Shown: in pieces, positions 16,465 through 25,064 of the stretch
How positions within the stretch are numbered: the first letter of the stretch is position 1
Layout: every line of letters starts with the position of its first letter
DNA from: JAFGFY01 sp964520425
GTDB taxonomy: Bacteria; Desulfobacterota; DSM-4660; Desulfatiglandales; HGW-15
DNA: 34,095 nt
Assembly: GCA_964520425.1 (NCBI GenBank)
Contig: CAZFMX010000030.1
Span: forward strand, 1-34,095
Reading direction: 5' to 3'
Made by a program: the position numbers and the translations under genes
Notes under the pieces: model-generated
The model's input: the letters and a program-made list of their open reading frames with translations, nothing else
Database searches by the model: none
What the model was told of the DNA's origin: nothing

Positions 16465-16632
16465 TTATTCAGCTCTATTCGTGTTTTTATAGATATTCCT
16501 TACGTCCTCAAGCTCTATATTAAAGTACCTTTCAAAGGCTTTGTTAGTCGTATGCATCGTTGCTCTTTTAATCTCTTCCGGGCTATGGAACTCCCTCAAA
16601 GCTCTTGCTGAGCTATGGCGTGTTCCACCATG
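16465..16632 (-). pseudogene. Tyrosine integrase, C-terminal remnant
   Basis: Read on the minus strand, this stretch encodes HGGTRHSSARALREF, then EEIKRATMHTTNKAFERYF and a tail to a TAA at 16467-16465. TRHSSA holds the second catalytic Arg region, MHTTNKAFERYF the late His and the nucleophilic Tyr of phage-type integrases. Only about 55 residues survive; the rest of the gene is missing because a small inverted-repeat element abuts it at 16633. Its presence inside an ssrA-bounded island suggests that it is what is left of the island's own integrase. It lies mid-island rather than next to an attachment site, so rearrangement has also occurred. Confidence 0.8.
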
Positions 16633-16722
16633 AAAGGGGACATTGGTTCCAGAGCAATTTATTATTGAATCATTTCAAAGACAATTTTATCTGAAGTTGT
16701 TAAGGAACCAACGTCCCCTTTT
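16633..16722. repeat. 90-bp element with inverted ends (MITE- or REP-like)
   Basis: Ends aaaggggacattggttcc and ggaaccaacgtcccctttt are inverted repeats with one mismatch over 18 bases. The AT-rich middle encodes nothing. It sits exactly where the integrase reading frame breaks off. Together with the 245 bases that follow, in which I see no gene, it fills the gap to the next gene at 16968. Confidence 0.65.
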
Positions 16723-16967
16723 ACGACGACGTGATAAATCTTGCCGAACCAGCCCGCGGCAGGGACCCCTTTGGTTACAGGACAGAGTTCTTGAACCTGG
16801 TTAGACTGGCTAAATCTGCGCGGGGAATGTGAGGAGATACGAATAAGTTTGCCTTAACGAAGCTATTCTTGGCTGAATTATTAAATGGCAAACAGACATA
16901 TGTTACCATCTGGTCGAGGACGTGCATTAAGAAGCCATTGCAGGTGGAAGATCGTAGAGAGGTGTAT

Positions 16968-17468
16968 ATGAAAACCATAAGATGGGACAAATATCTTCTT
17001 CGAACGATGATTATTTTGGGCTGTCTGTTTTCCCTTCCAGTAAACCCGGTCGGGAGCGATGAGAGACTATTTTCAATTGATAGAGATACAGGCCGAAGAC
17101 TTTCATGTCCCAACATCGAAGGAGCTATTTCAGATCCTGTACCCGGTGGCTACGATTGGGGAGAAATTCTCGACGAAGGCCAGGGGAGTTTTTCTTCCTC
17201 ATGCATCTATTTTGCGGAGACCGGCGATAATACATCGACGAGTGTTGTTACTCTGTATATGTATTGGGTGGAGAAAAGGGGAGGAAAAGAGTTTGACTGT
17301 GGTTGGAAAAGAAAGGCCCTAGACTCACGATTCGTAACAAGTGAAACAAAGCAGGCATATATTGGGACTTACTCTGTCGATGCTCGATACTCAGACTTTT
17401 TACCTGGTGTGCGAGATAGATTGCTCCATCAGGTGGAGGTGCTGGCCATTCCCTGTGCTGGGAAGTGA
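16968..17468 (+). CDS. Small secreted protein of unknown function
   Basis: A 166-aa protein that I do not recognise. The start MKTIRWDKYLLRTMIILGC and following LFSLPVNPVGS form a probable signal peptide, so the mature protein of about 130 residues should be exported. It contains cysteines around CPNIEG, SSSCIYFAE, EFDCGW and IPCAGK that could form disulfides. GAGAGGTG provides a good ribosome site for the ATG at 16968; the frame is open from 16869, but that start lacks one. It opens the run of exported-protein genes that extends to 29016. Confidence 0.7.
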   Translation: MKTIRWDKYLLRTMIILGCLFSLPVNPVGSDERLFSIDRDTGRRLSCPNIEGAISDPVPGGYDWGEILDEGQGSFSSSCIYFAETGDNTSTSVVTLYMYWVEKRGGKEFDCGWKRKALDSRFVTSETKQAYIGTYSVDARYSDFLPGVRDRLLHQVEVLAIPCAGK

Positions 17469-17479
17469 CCAATATCTGT

Positions 17480-17623
17480 ATGAACCATAAAAGAAAACGA
17501 AGCAAAAACCGACGCGCAGGCTGCAAATTCTGCAAGCCCTGGAAAGCCAATCGCGTTTCTTCTGATAGCAGAGAAGGAGAGAAATTCAGTGATCATAGGC
17601 CGCGAATGGAGGCGGAAGAATGA
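17480..17623 (+). CDS. Tiny basic CxxC protein
   Basis: A 47-aa reading frame that is easily overlooked. It encodes MNHKRKRSKNRRAGCKFC, then KPWKANR and an acidic tail ending MEAEE. The pattern RSKNRRAGCxxCKPWK resembles small conserved proteins I have seen in many bacterial genomes, usually annotated as hypothetical, with a CxxC pair that may bind metal. It ends in ATGA shared with the next gene's start, an arrangement expected of real coupled genes. The ribosome site is weak and distant. Confidence 0.65.
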   Translation: MNHKRKRSKNRRAGCKFCKPWKANRVSSDSREGEKFSDHRPRMEAEE

Positions 17624-18198
17624 AGGTTTTCAATAGGGTCGTTTTGTGTCTTATTGTATGCCCTATCTTTTCATGTAGAATAGTCAACGCATCACCACCG
17701 GCTGTTACTCGGAATGATGTTTCAATGTACATTAGTTCCGATGCAGTTGTTGAGGCTGTAGTGATAAAATCGAGGCGATGGTTTAAGGGGATTGCCACGT
17801 TCCACCTGGTTGCTAAGTATCAGGGTATTGACGTTTTTGAGGGAAATATCCATAGAGATGAAATGCTGATTGTGACATATACGTGCCTGGATGAGCCTGT
17901 CCCGGAACATATGTTGGGTTATCCGGTTGTCTAGGAATACTGCCTGAGCGGAATCGGTCTCTATTTGACCGGCGTAGATTCACACAATGGAAAACCACTT
18001 ATGAAACCGGGAGATAAACCGTACTGGATATTGTTTCTCAGGAAAGACATAAGAAAAGGGGCTCCTCAGCAGACCTGGCTCGAGGTTTCTACAACAAGCT
18101 TTCATGGCAGAGAGGGGGAGACCCGGAATGACATCCCTCCTGATGAAAGAGAGGGGTTCGATCGTATGGGACAAAGGTCAATGACTATTGGGCGTTGA
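17620..18198 (+). pseudogene. Secreted protein interrupted by an in-frame amber codon
   Basis: The frame starts with MKVFNRVVLCLIVCPIFSC and more hydrophobic residues, a signal peptide or lipoprotein-like start. It runs 104 codons to GYPVV, hits TAG (17932-17934), and continues in the same frame with coding-quality sequence (EYCLSGIGLYLTG, GDKPYWILFLRKDI) to a TGA at 18196-18198. The whole would be 192 residues plus the amber position. A single CAG-to-TAG change would explain it. The family is unrecognised; IKSRRWFKG and WILFLRKD recall small secreted domains of unknown function. It is either a recent nonsense mutant or read through by a suppressor. Confidence 0.65.
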
Positions 18199-18244
18199 GC
18201 GCCAAAAGACAGTCTTTTTAATGCAAAAGCTGGAGGCATTGTTA

Positions 18245-19690
18245 ATGAAAAATCTATCGAAAAGAAATGAATGGTCGCTGCTGTTTATTGCTAGCACATT
18301 AATTCTAGTTTTTCTCCTGTTTCCTGCTATTCCTGCTCATGCGGAAATGGCTGCCCCCGGCGAATACCTTAGCGGGGAAAGTTTAAGGCCGCTCCTATTC
18401 CACCCACCCGGCAAGTACAGAACCCGCCTAGGCTTGCTGTTTGCCTCCTTGATCAAGTGTGATGAGGAGCTGGGCGTTTGGGATTACTATTCTGGCCTAA
18501 AACGAGTCACTCTAGATGCCTACAGAGCCGAGTTTTTTGCTGAACTAGAACATATTGCATCTCTTAAGGGCCGCGATCGTTTTATCTACTTGGCTGCACT
18601 GATGAGCGACATCGCTAAGGCGGAGATCCAGCATCTTAATGATAATAGCACCATAAAAGTTGCCGAAAAGGCTTCTGTAGCATTGGCTGCCGATGTGCTG
18701 GCTTACCTATTGATTGATAATCTGACTGAGTATTTTTCTGAAGCACCCGTTGTCATTTTAGAGCAATTTGAAAAAGACAAGCTCAACCCCAAGCTCACTG
18801 CCGACATGTTGCTTCGCTACAATGTATACGACCTTAACCTGCGATATGATGATATCGGTGGTCCCTCCTTGCGCGCTCTCACTGAACAGCTTAGGAAAGA
18901 TGGTTTGGAATCTCAAATGAAGGCCCATATTGAGGAACAAATTAAGGCCTATATTAAGGAACAAGTTACTGATGCTTTCCTGTACTCTATTATCGGCACA
19001 CCAGCGGAAAAGCTCGTTCCGTTGAGCAGCTCTGTGCTGACCCAATTGAGGCGGCAATTGGCAATGGAAGTTGCGGGCTTTCAGTGCGCCTGTGCGCTAG
19101 ATCCGCGAATCTTTAGACCCCCCGCAACCTGGGAGATCCAGTATGGCGGCTCGGGCAAATATCGCACAAAACTCGGATATATATTGTCCCTCAAACTGGC
19201 ACCTCCAAGATGGACGGTTACAAATGTCTGGGCGGACCGCACTCCCCATCAATTGCTTTTGGACGAAGTGAGTTTCATTCTCGAACTCGAAAGCGAAAAC
19301 AGAATCGGCTATCTTTCCTATATGCGAAGCTTTCTTGTCGATCTTGAAGACCTTGAGGCTGAACAGGTGGCAGGGCTGGAAAGCAGCTGGCCGGGCACTT
19401 TCCTTCAAAACAATTTGATGAACTTGGTATTTAATGCCATTGGAAGTGCCGTTCCCGCAGGCCTTGGCGTCGCCCCCAGCGTGGGGTTACTTGTGGGCTT
19501 TCTTTTAAATGCCGGCTATGAGGGTCTGCAAGCCTACGATTCGCTTAGCAAGGAGCTAAAAATCCGAACCACTGCCGCCGCTATTCGTGAACCAATACTC
19601 GATCTGCTCATTGCTGAAGAACAAAGTTGCGGCTGCGGTGCTGGTGTGATCATCGCACCTAATAAAGTCTACAAGGGAAAGGTGAAGTAA
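18245..19690 (+). CDS. Large secreted protein of unknown function
   Basis: A 481-aa protein with a clear signal peptide (LLFIASTLILVFLLFPAIPA, then HAEM; cleavage probably after AHA). The mature protein is mostly helical, with the stretch AHIEEQIKAYIKEQVTDAF and a repeated motif GKYRTRLGLLFASL / GKYRTKLGYILSL near residues 60 and 300, hinting at an internal duplication. A hydrophobic segment (about 405-435) may be membrane-associated, and a CGCG cluster is close to the end. I know no homologous family. The ATG at 18245 has GGAGG upstream. The next gene begins immediately after its stop, so the two are probably translated together. Confidence 0.75.
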   Translation: MKNLSKRNEWSLLFIASTLILVFLLFPAIPAHAEMAAPGEYLSGESLRPLLFHPPGKYRTRLGLLFASLIKCDEELGVWDYYSGLKRVTLDAYRAEFFAELEHIASLKGRDRFIYLAALMSDIAKAEIQHLNDNSTIKVAEKASVALAADVLAYLLIDNLTEYFSEAPVVILEQFEKDKLNPKLTADMLLRYNVYDLNLRYDDIGGPSLRALTEQLRKDGLESQMKAHIEEQIKAYIKEQVTDAFLYSIIGTPAEKLVPLSSSVLTQLRRQLAMEVAGFQCACALDPRIFRPPATWEIQYGGSGKYRTKLGYILSLKLAPPRWTVTNVWADRTPHQLLLDEVSFILELESENRIGYLSYMRSFLVDLEDLEAEQVAGLESSWPGTFLQNNLMNLVFNAIGSAVPAGLGVAPSVGLLVGFLLNAGYEGLQAYDSLSKELKIRTTAAAIREPILDLLIAEEQSCGCGAGVIIAPNKVYKGKVK

Positions 19691-22600
19691 ATGAGCGCAC
19701 TCCAAAGAATCGCCGTCTTGAGCGGCCTACTGCAGTACCGCATTTCAATCGGCTGTTCGTTATTGACGTGGTTTCGAATGATCGCGGTTTGTGGTGTTTG
19801 TGCCATTTGCATGAGCCAATCAGAGACTTCATTTGCGGAAAAAGCTCCCCTTCAGCAACCGGCCGGACAGGCAAGCGGAAGTGGTTTTCCTGAACATGAA
19901 CCCGTCGAAATCAAAGAAACCTTTATGGCCGGCAGTAAGGGGAATGGCCTCAGTTTTCGGGTGGTTAATACCACGGCCCATCCGATAGAAGGTTTAAGTC
20001 TGCGACCATCGCTGCCAGCGCAATGGATGGCTCTTGATAAGATTGAACCGGCATGGGCTGATCTCAAGCCAGGGGAGGAAATCGAGTTCGTTGTCGAATT
20101 TTCGGTGGACGAGGATGCACCTGACGGGGACGAGGACGTCATTAACTTCCATTTTTTTTCCCCTTCGCCTCTGCCGATCCCGATTTCGAGGTACAAACTG
20201 ATTGCCACAATCAAAGTCGATGAAAAGCAGACGGCGAATGCGGAAATTCACGTATGTACTCTGAGTGATGATGCCCCAAGCAACCTTCAGTATGAAAACA
20301 CTGAAAACGCTTTTAACTTCTGCGATCTCGAACGGAAGCCAAACGAATACGATAAAATCGCAGTATTTTTTACACCTCAACAGGACCTACGTGAACCGAT
20401 CAAGGACCGAGATCCCTTTCTCTATCAGATTATAGGGCCTAACGGCGATAGGATCCTCTATGCACCATTCGACCCGTCGCAGATCGAGGCTTCCGGGTCA
20501 CCTCTCGCCAAAGAGGGTTCACCCGGACGCGTGGTTGCGATCTTGGACCTTTGGGATCCTTCAGACGCGAAGGAACCCTCCGAAGCCAGTAGAGGTCCAG
20601 GCACTTATTCAGTGCAAACTGTCAAAGGCGAAGGTACGGGTAACAGTGCTTTTGGACAGAGTGACCGACACATCGTCCCTTTTGTAAAAGAGCTGGACGA
20701 TGGTAGCTTCGAGCAGGAAGAATGGCTGGACGAGGGCACTTTCGACATTATTTCATCAAGGCTTCATTTTCAGGGGTTTGTTACGGAACATGTCAAAAAT
20801 GTTCGGCTGCCCGTACGGGATGACCTTTTGGAGGGGGAGCTGACCCTGGAAGATCCGGAAATAAACAACAGCAGTGTGATGCTTAAGGCAGAAGCATGGT
20901 GGAAAAAGGCAAAAAAAGATAGTCAGGGGCAAAGAACCGAAGATACAACCATTCACCGGGCCGAGAGCATGCTGACCATTGATTTCCCTGAACAGATAGC
21001 ACCGGGACATCAGGAAATGGGCGAAATAAAGGTAGTTATGAAACCCACTCAATGGGGTGACTATTTTTTCACCGCAGGCATGCACCTCATGATTCCCAGC
21101 ACCACAGAACCTCCTGGCAGGGATCTGGTGGAGGGCGCCTCCTTGCCTACCGCCTGGGCATATGCCGATTTTCTTGAAGATGAATGTTTATCAAGTACAC
21201 CTTTGTCTTATATCAAGAATTACGTGGCGAAAAAAGACCAGATCTGGTTCTGGCCACGGGGCAGCTATAAAACAGAATGGCCCTGCATGGCTTCTGAAAC
21301 AACGGAATTAGATGGTAGCATGATACTATTGGCGGGAAAGCAGGAGAGGCTTTCGGGGAATCCCGAACGCAGATTGCCGGCTCATCTTCATAATGCTGCG
21401 ACACGCTGGTATATCCCCGTGTTCATTACCTTGACGGATAATCAGTGGCCGGGAAAACGTTCTCTTGAGATGAAAAGTTATGGTTACGCAATTTACGCCG
21501 TTGAACCTGGTACCTATACTGGCCCCCTGCCGGAAGGCGGTCCGGAAACGGGTGGGGGTCCCCCTGATGACATCAGTATAACCGATCAAGGGCCTGAAGA
21601 AACAGGCGGCGAAGAGGAGGTGACAGCAGCCGAAGGTGACAATGCTCAGGCGAATGAACAAGAAGGACCAGGCTCAGGTGAAGGCGAGAAAACAGACGGA
21701 GGCGGAGGTATCTCCAAGCCGGACATTCCAACACCTCCAATACCTGGAGTCGAAAAAGTTAGCCCCATTACTGTTGACACCGTCAATCCACTTGATCGCG
21801 ATGCGGCCGGTCACATCCGCGATTGGATGGCCAATGCCAGACCACCGATAAACGCGGTGCCGGGCGCCAATGTTCGTTATTCCCCAAGAGGAAATAAGGT
21901 AGGCACAGTCCCTGGAGAGACGCTTCGATCATCACATGACGAGGGTAAACCGATTGATCCTGTATTTCTTTGGAAAAACAAACGTTCTCTTGATTCGGTT
22001 GACCACTGCACCATGGAAGAATATGTGGTGGCAAAATTGAACAATGACGATGAATCCATCAGCCACTGTAAAGGGCGCTATGGAGGTGTTGGTGATCTTG
22101 CTGGAGAGCAGCTGCCTGCAGGCAAGACTGCGGTGGAGAGTGCTGGATTCAAACCCTCTATTTCTATTGGGTCACCTGCCAAATCTCCGGAAGCGGAAGG
22201 CACCATTGAAAAGCAAGAACCGGACTGGACAGAGCCTCTGAAAAAGGGTGAGACTGTTACGCTTGTTGTTCACTCTCCTTATGTCCCTCCCGGCTCTGTA
22301 TTACCGGATTTTATCGGCAAATCTGTCAAAGAAGCCAGTGATTGGTTGAAGGATAACAATTTTGAAGTTGGGGTGAAACCGGGAGGGATGGCGCCGTCCC
22401 AAGATCTTTCAAATGCAGTTAAAGAGCAAAAACCCGAAGCAGGAACGAAAGTAATAAAGGGTGCAAAGGTTGTTCTCACAGTTTATGCACCTTTTGTGGA
22501 TATCCGGGAAGTACCGGATGTAGTAGGACTTTCGGCCCGTGATGCTCAAACAAGATTAGCGGCCGCGGGATTCAAGACAGAGCCCAGAGGCGGAACTCCT

Positions 22601-23851
22601 GCTTCTAACAAAGATGAATCGGGCACCGTGGAATCACAGAAGCCTGCCCCTTACACCAAAATGGAGGCCGGAGGCACCGTAAAGATATTGATTCACCCTG
22701 AATATGTTGATATCCGAGAAGTTCCGAAGGTAGAAGGTCTTTCTGCCCGTGATGCTCAGACAAGATTAGCGGCCGCGGGATTCAAGACAGAGCCCAGAGG
22801 CGGAACTCCTGCTTCTAACAGAGATGAATCGGGCACTGTGGAATCACAGAAGCCTGCCCCTTACACCAAAATGGAGGCCGGAGGCACCGTGGAGATATTC
22901 ATTGTCTATGAACCTGTTGAAGAAATTATACCCGGCCAAAGATTTAAGACGATAATTGTTCCTGATGTGAACGGACTCACAGCGAGTAAAGCCAAACAAC
23001 GCATTTCAGATGCAGACTTAAAACCAGAATTTCATCCGGGCGGAGAACCAAGCACAGCAAATCAGGAAGGTATGGTGGAGAGACAAAACCCGGCACCCGG
23101 CACGAGAACCGGATCAGGGGCGAAGGTAGATATTTATGTTTATGGGGCGTATGTGCCAAAAACGCTTCCTCCAGCTCAGGGACAAAAGACAAAAAAGGAT
23201 TACTGCAACTGCGAAATCGATACATCTCTAATGGATGGAGACAATGAATGGTGCGGCTTATATAGGGAACCAAAGAACCAGGCCGGGGAACACGACCCTT
23301 ATGGTCGCGATCTCATCTATCATATTGTTAACAACGCCCTAGAGAGAAGTGGCAGTTGGAAGAAACCGGATGGCTGGGATCACAGCACCTATAATACATG
23401 TGCCGAATTTCTTAAAATTATTACCTGTGAAGGTTTTTGTCCGGAAGATGAAAGAGATGGCACCAAATTAACAGTTAAAACCATTGTTGGATATTGGTAC
23501 TTTACCGGAGAATCGAGTGAAATTAGTACAAAGGTGGATGGATATGTGGAATTTTTCGAGGATGGTAGTTTTTATTTAGAAGCTGCAAATAAGCAAACAA
23601 GCGGCGATATTGATAGGGAAGAGGGCAAAGGAACCTGGGAACTAGTTGGAAATCAGTTGACCTTTGGTGGTGAAGGAGGGGCTAGACACAAAGGGAATAT
23701 AGAGGGTGATCCTTCCGCTTTTACCATGCATGATGAAGCCAGATGGACTCTGAGATTTAAAAAAACAAGCAGAACGGGAGGTGGATTGACATCTCCTGAT
23801 GGTTCTGTTGAAGACGATCCAATTGATTCCGTTCACACCTTTGGCCAGTAA
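19691..23851 (+). CDS. 1386-aa exported PASTA-repeat protein
   Basis: A very large protein whose ATG directly follows the preceding stop codon. A hydrophobic segment (about 30-48) followed by SFAEK suggests export. Residues 50-610 are beta-rich, including a passage like an NEW-type adhesion or Ig domain (SFRVVNTTAHPIEGL, LKPGEEIEFVVEF). A Gly/Glu/Pro linker covers about 615-690. Then come four clear PASTA domains (about 870-936, 941-1005, 1011-1076, 1090-1155; VPDVVGLSARDAQ type) and a weaker one before them. The C-terminus (about 1260-1350) resembles a lipocalin-like beta domain. PASTA domains bind peptidoglycan fragments in kinases and penicillin-binding proteins, but no kinase or transpeptidase domain is present. 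A cell-wall-binding role is inferred. Confidence 0.85.
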   Translation: MSALQRIAVLSGLLQYRISIGCSLLTWFRMIAVCGVCAICMSQSETSFAEKAPLQQPAGQASGSGFPEHEPVEIKETFMAGSKGNGLSFRVVNTTAHPIEGLSLRPSLPAQWMALDKIEPAWADLKPGEEIEFVVEFSVDEDAPDGDEDVINFHFFSPSPLPIPISRYKLIATIKVDEKQTANAEIHVCTLSDDAPSNLQYENTENAFNFCDLERKPNEYDKIAVFFTPQQDLREPIKDRDPFLYQIIGPNGDRILYAPFDPSQIEASGSPLAKEGSPGRVVAILDLWDPSDAKEPSEASRGPGTYSVQTVKGEGTGNSAFGQSDRHIVPFVKELDDGSFEQEEWLDEGTFDIISSRLHFQGFVTEHVKNVRLPVRDDLLEGELTLEDPEINNSSVMLKAEAWWKKAKKDSQGQRTEDTTIHRAESMLTIDFPEQIAPGHQEMGEIKVVMKPTQWGDYFFTAGMHLMIPSTTEPPGRDLVEGASLPTAWAYADFLEDECLSSTPLSYIKNYVAKKDQIWFWPRGSYKTEWPCMASETTELDGSMILLAGKQERLSGNPERRLPAHLHNAATRWYIPVFITLTDNQWPGKRSLEMKSYGYAIYAVEPGTYTGPLPEGGPETGGGPPDDISITDQGPEETGGEEEVTAAEGDNAQANEQEGPGSGEGEKTDGGGGISKPDIPTPPIPGVEKVSPITVDTVNPLDRDAAGHIRDWMANARPPINAVPGANVRYSPRGNKVGTVPGETLRSSHDEGKPIDPVFLWKNKRSLDSVDHCTMEEYVVAKLNNDDESISHCKGRYGGVGDLAGEQLPAGKTAVESAGFKPSISIGSPAKSPEAEGTIEKQEPDWTEPLKKGETVTLVVHSPYVPPGSVLPDFIGKSVKEASDWLKDNNFEVGVKPGGMAPSQDLSNAVKEQKPEAGTKVIKGAKVVLTVYAPFVDIREVPDVVGLSARDAQTRLAAAGFKTEPRGGTPASNKDESGTVESQKPAPYTKMEAGGTVKILIHPEYVDIREVPKVEGLSARDAQTRLAAAGFKTEPRGGTPASNRDESGTVESQKPAPYTKMEAGGTVEIFIVYEPVEEIIPGQRFKTIIVPDVNGLTASKAKQRISDADLKPEFHPGGEPSTANQEGMVERQNPAPGTRTGSGAKVDIYVYGAYVPKTLPPAQGQKTKKDYCNCEIDTSLMDGDNEWCGLYREPKNQAGEHDPYGRDLIYHIVNNALERSGSWKKPDGWDHSTYNTCAEFLKIITCEGFCPEDERDGTKLTVKTIVGYWYFTGESSEISTKVDGYVEFFEDGSFYLEAANKQTSGDIDREEGKGTWELVGNQLTFGGEGGARHKGNIEGDPSAFTMHDEARWTLRFKKTSRTGGGLTSPDGSVEDDPIDSVHTFGQ
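22496..22890 (+). repeat. Tandem 210-bp repeat encoding two PASTA domains
   Basis: Units beginning at 22496 and 22706 are nearly identical for about 185 bases, including a shared gcggccgcgggattcaagac segment, with only scattered differences. This points to a recent in-frame duplication or gene conversion of one 70-residue PASTA unit. Confidence 0.9.
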
Positions 23852-23882
23852 ATAATAGATGATGTAAATCGAGGGACTCACT

Positions 23883-25007
23883 ATGAGAAATGAAATCTGC
23901 GTTTTGTTTCTGAGTATACTGCTGACGGCAACACTCCAGGTCTATTCATCCTATGCGGAAGAACTCAAAGGCATAGTCATTATGGTGAAGGGGGATGATG
24001 TCACCATCCAGTTGGACGACCAGGGTTTTGTCAACAAGGGTGATAAAGTTGAGATATATTCGGAAGCTGGTGGGTTACGAGCTTCATACGGAACTTGGCG
24101 GGTCAGTGCAGTGAATGACGATGGAACCATAGAGGCTGAACCTGATGATATGGAAGGCCCACCACCCACCCCTAGGCTTAAAGCTACAATCCATGCAACG
24201 GGTACCGCGGCTGTTATGCGTCGTCCCAGCGTGGTGGCAAAGCCTCGGGTAGCAGATGAACCTTTGGTGTTTCGCGATCGCTTGCAGGACAACAGCCAAG
24301 GGCCGGAGATGGTGTTGATTAGGGGTGGATGCTTTCAAATGGGCAGCCCGACCACCGAAAAAGGACGTGAGGATGACGAACGCCAACATCGTGTGTGTGT
24401 AAATGACTTTGCGATGGGCAAATATGAGATCACTTATGACGAGTATGACCACTTTTCCGAAGTGACGGGACGACGCAAACCGGATCGCGAAGGATCGGGG
24501 CGCGGGGATACGCCATTGGTCTGGGTGAGCTGGACGGATGCGACGGCATTTACCCAGTGGTTGTCATCGCAGACAGGTAAAAATTATCGCTTGCCGACCG
24601 AGGCGGAATGGGAATATGCGGCGAGGGGAGGTACGACGACGGCATACTGGTGGGGGGAGAACATCGGCCGAGACAACGCCCACTGCGATGGTTGCAGCAG
24701 CAGCAAGGAAAACGACACTGTGCCGGTGGGGACTTTTAAGAGCAATCCATTTGGTTTGTACGACATGCTGGGTAATGTTGAGGAGTGGACCTGCTCCAGC
24801 TATGACGAAGACTACAATGGGGGAGAGCAGCTTTGTGAGAGCTATCCCGGAGAAATGGCGGTACGTGGTGGTAGTTTCGTGGATGGGCCCCGTTTTGCGC
24901 GATCTGCTAGCCGGAGCTCTCGTTATAATGAATCATTCTTCCATACATCGTATGGTAGTGGCTACTATTGGATTGGCTTTCGGCTTGCTCGGGATTTGGA
25001 GCAATGA
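23883..25007 (+). CDS. Exported SUMF1-fold (formylglycine-generating-enzyme-like) protein
   Basis: A 374-aa protein with a signal peptide (ICVLFLSILLTATLQVYSSY, then AEEL). Residues 27-100 form a small beta domain of unknown type. Residues 135-370 are a SUMF1 domain: MVLIRGGCFQMGS, MGKYEITYDEY, PLVWVSWTDATAF, YRLPTEAEWEYAARGG, NPFGLYDMLGNVEEW, AVRGGSF and GFRLAR. True formylglycine-generating enzymes carry two active-site cysteines just after RGGSF; here the stretch (VDGPRFARSASRSSR) has none. It is therefore more likely a binding or structural SUMF1 protein than an active oxidase. A GAGGG ribosome site precedes the ATG. Confidence 0.85.
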   Translation: MRNEICVLFLSILLTATLQVYSSYAEELKGIVIMVKGDDVTIQLDDQGFVNKGDKVEIYSEAGGLRASYGTWRVSAVNDDGTIEAEPDDMEGPPPTPRLKATIHATGTAAVMRRPSVVAKPRVADEPLVFRDRLQDNSQGPEMVLIRGGCFQMGSPTTEKGREDDERQHRVCVNDFAMGKYEITYDEYDHFSEVTGRRKPDREGSGRGDTPLVWVSWTDATAFTQWLSSQTGKNYRLPTEAEWEYAARGGTTTAYWWGENIGRDNAHCDGCSSSKENDTVPVGTFKSNPFGLYDMLGNVEEWTCSSYDEDYNGGEQLCESYPGEMAVRGGSFVDGPRFARSASRSSRYNESFFHTSYGSGYYWIGFRLARDLEQ

Positions 25008-25064
25008 CGACCGAGGGCAGCTGGGATCCAACGTGCCGGCGATGTTATGGCCCAGGATTATTTT

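Noticed and set aside
16775..17116. Minus-strand 113-aa frame as a further part of the integrase
   Set aside because: No integrase motifs are present, and it overlaps the signal peptide of the plus-strand secreted protein.
17932..17934. Selenocysteine or other programmed recoding
   Set aside because: The codon is TAG rather than TGA, and no conserved downstream stem was evident; mutation or amber suppression is more likely.
22496..22890. CRISPR-like array
   Set aside because: There are just two long in-frame repeats with no spacers; they encode PASTA domains.
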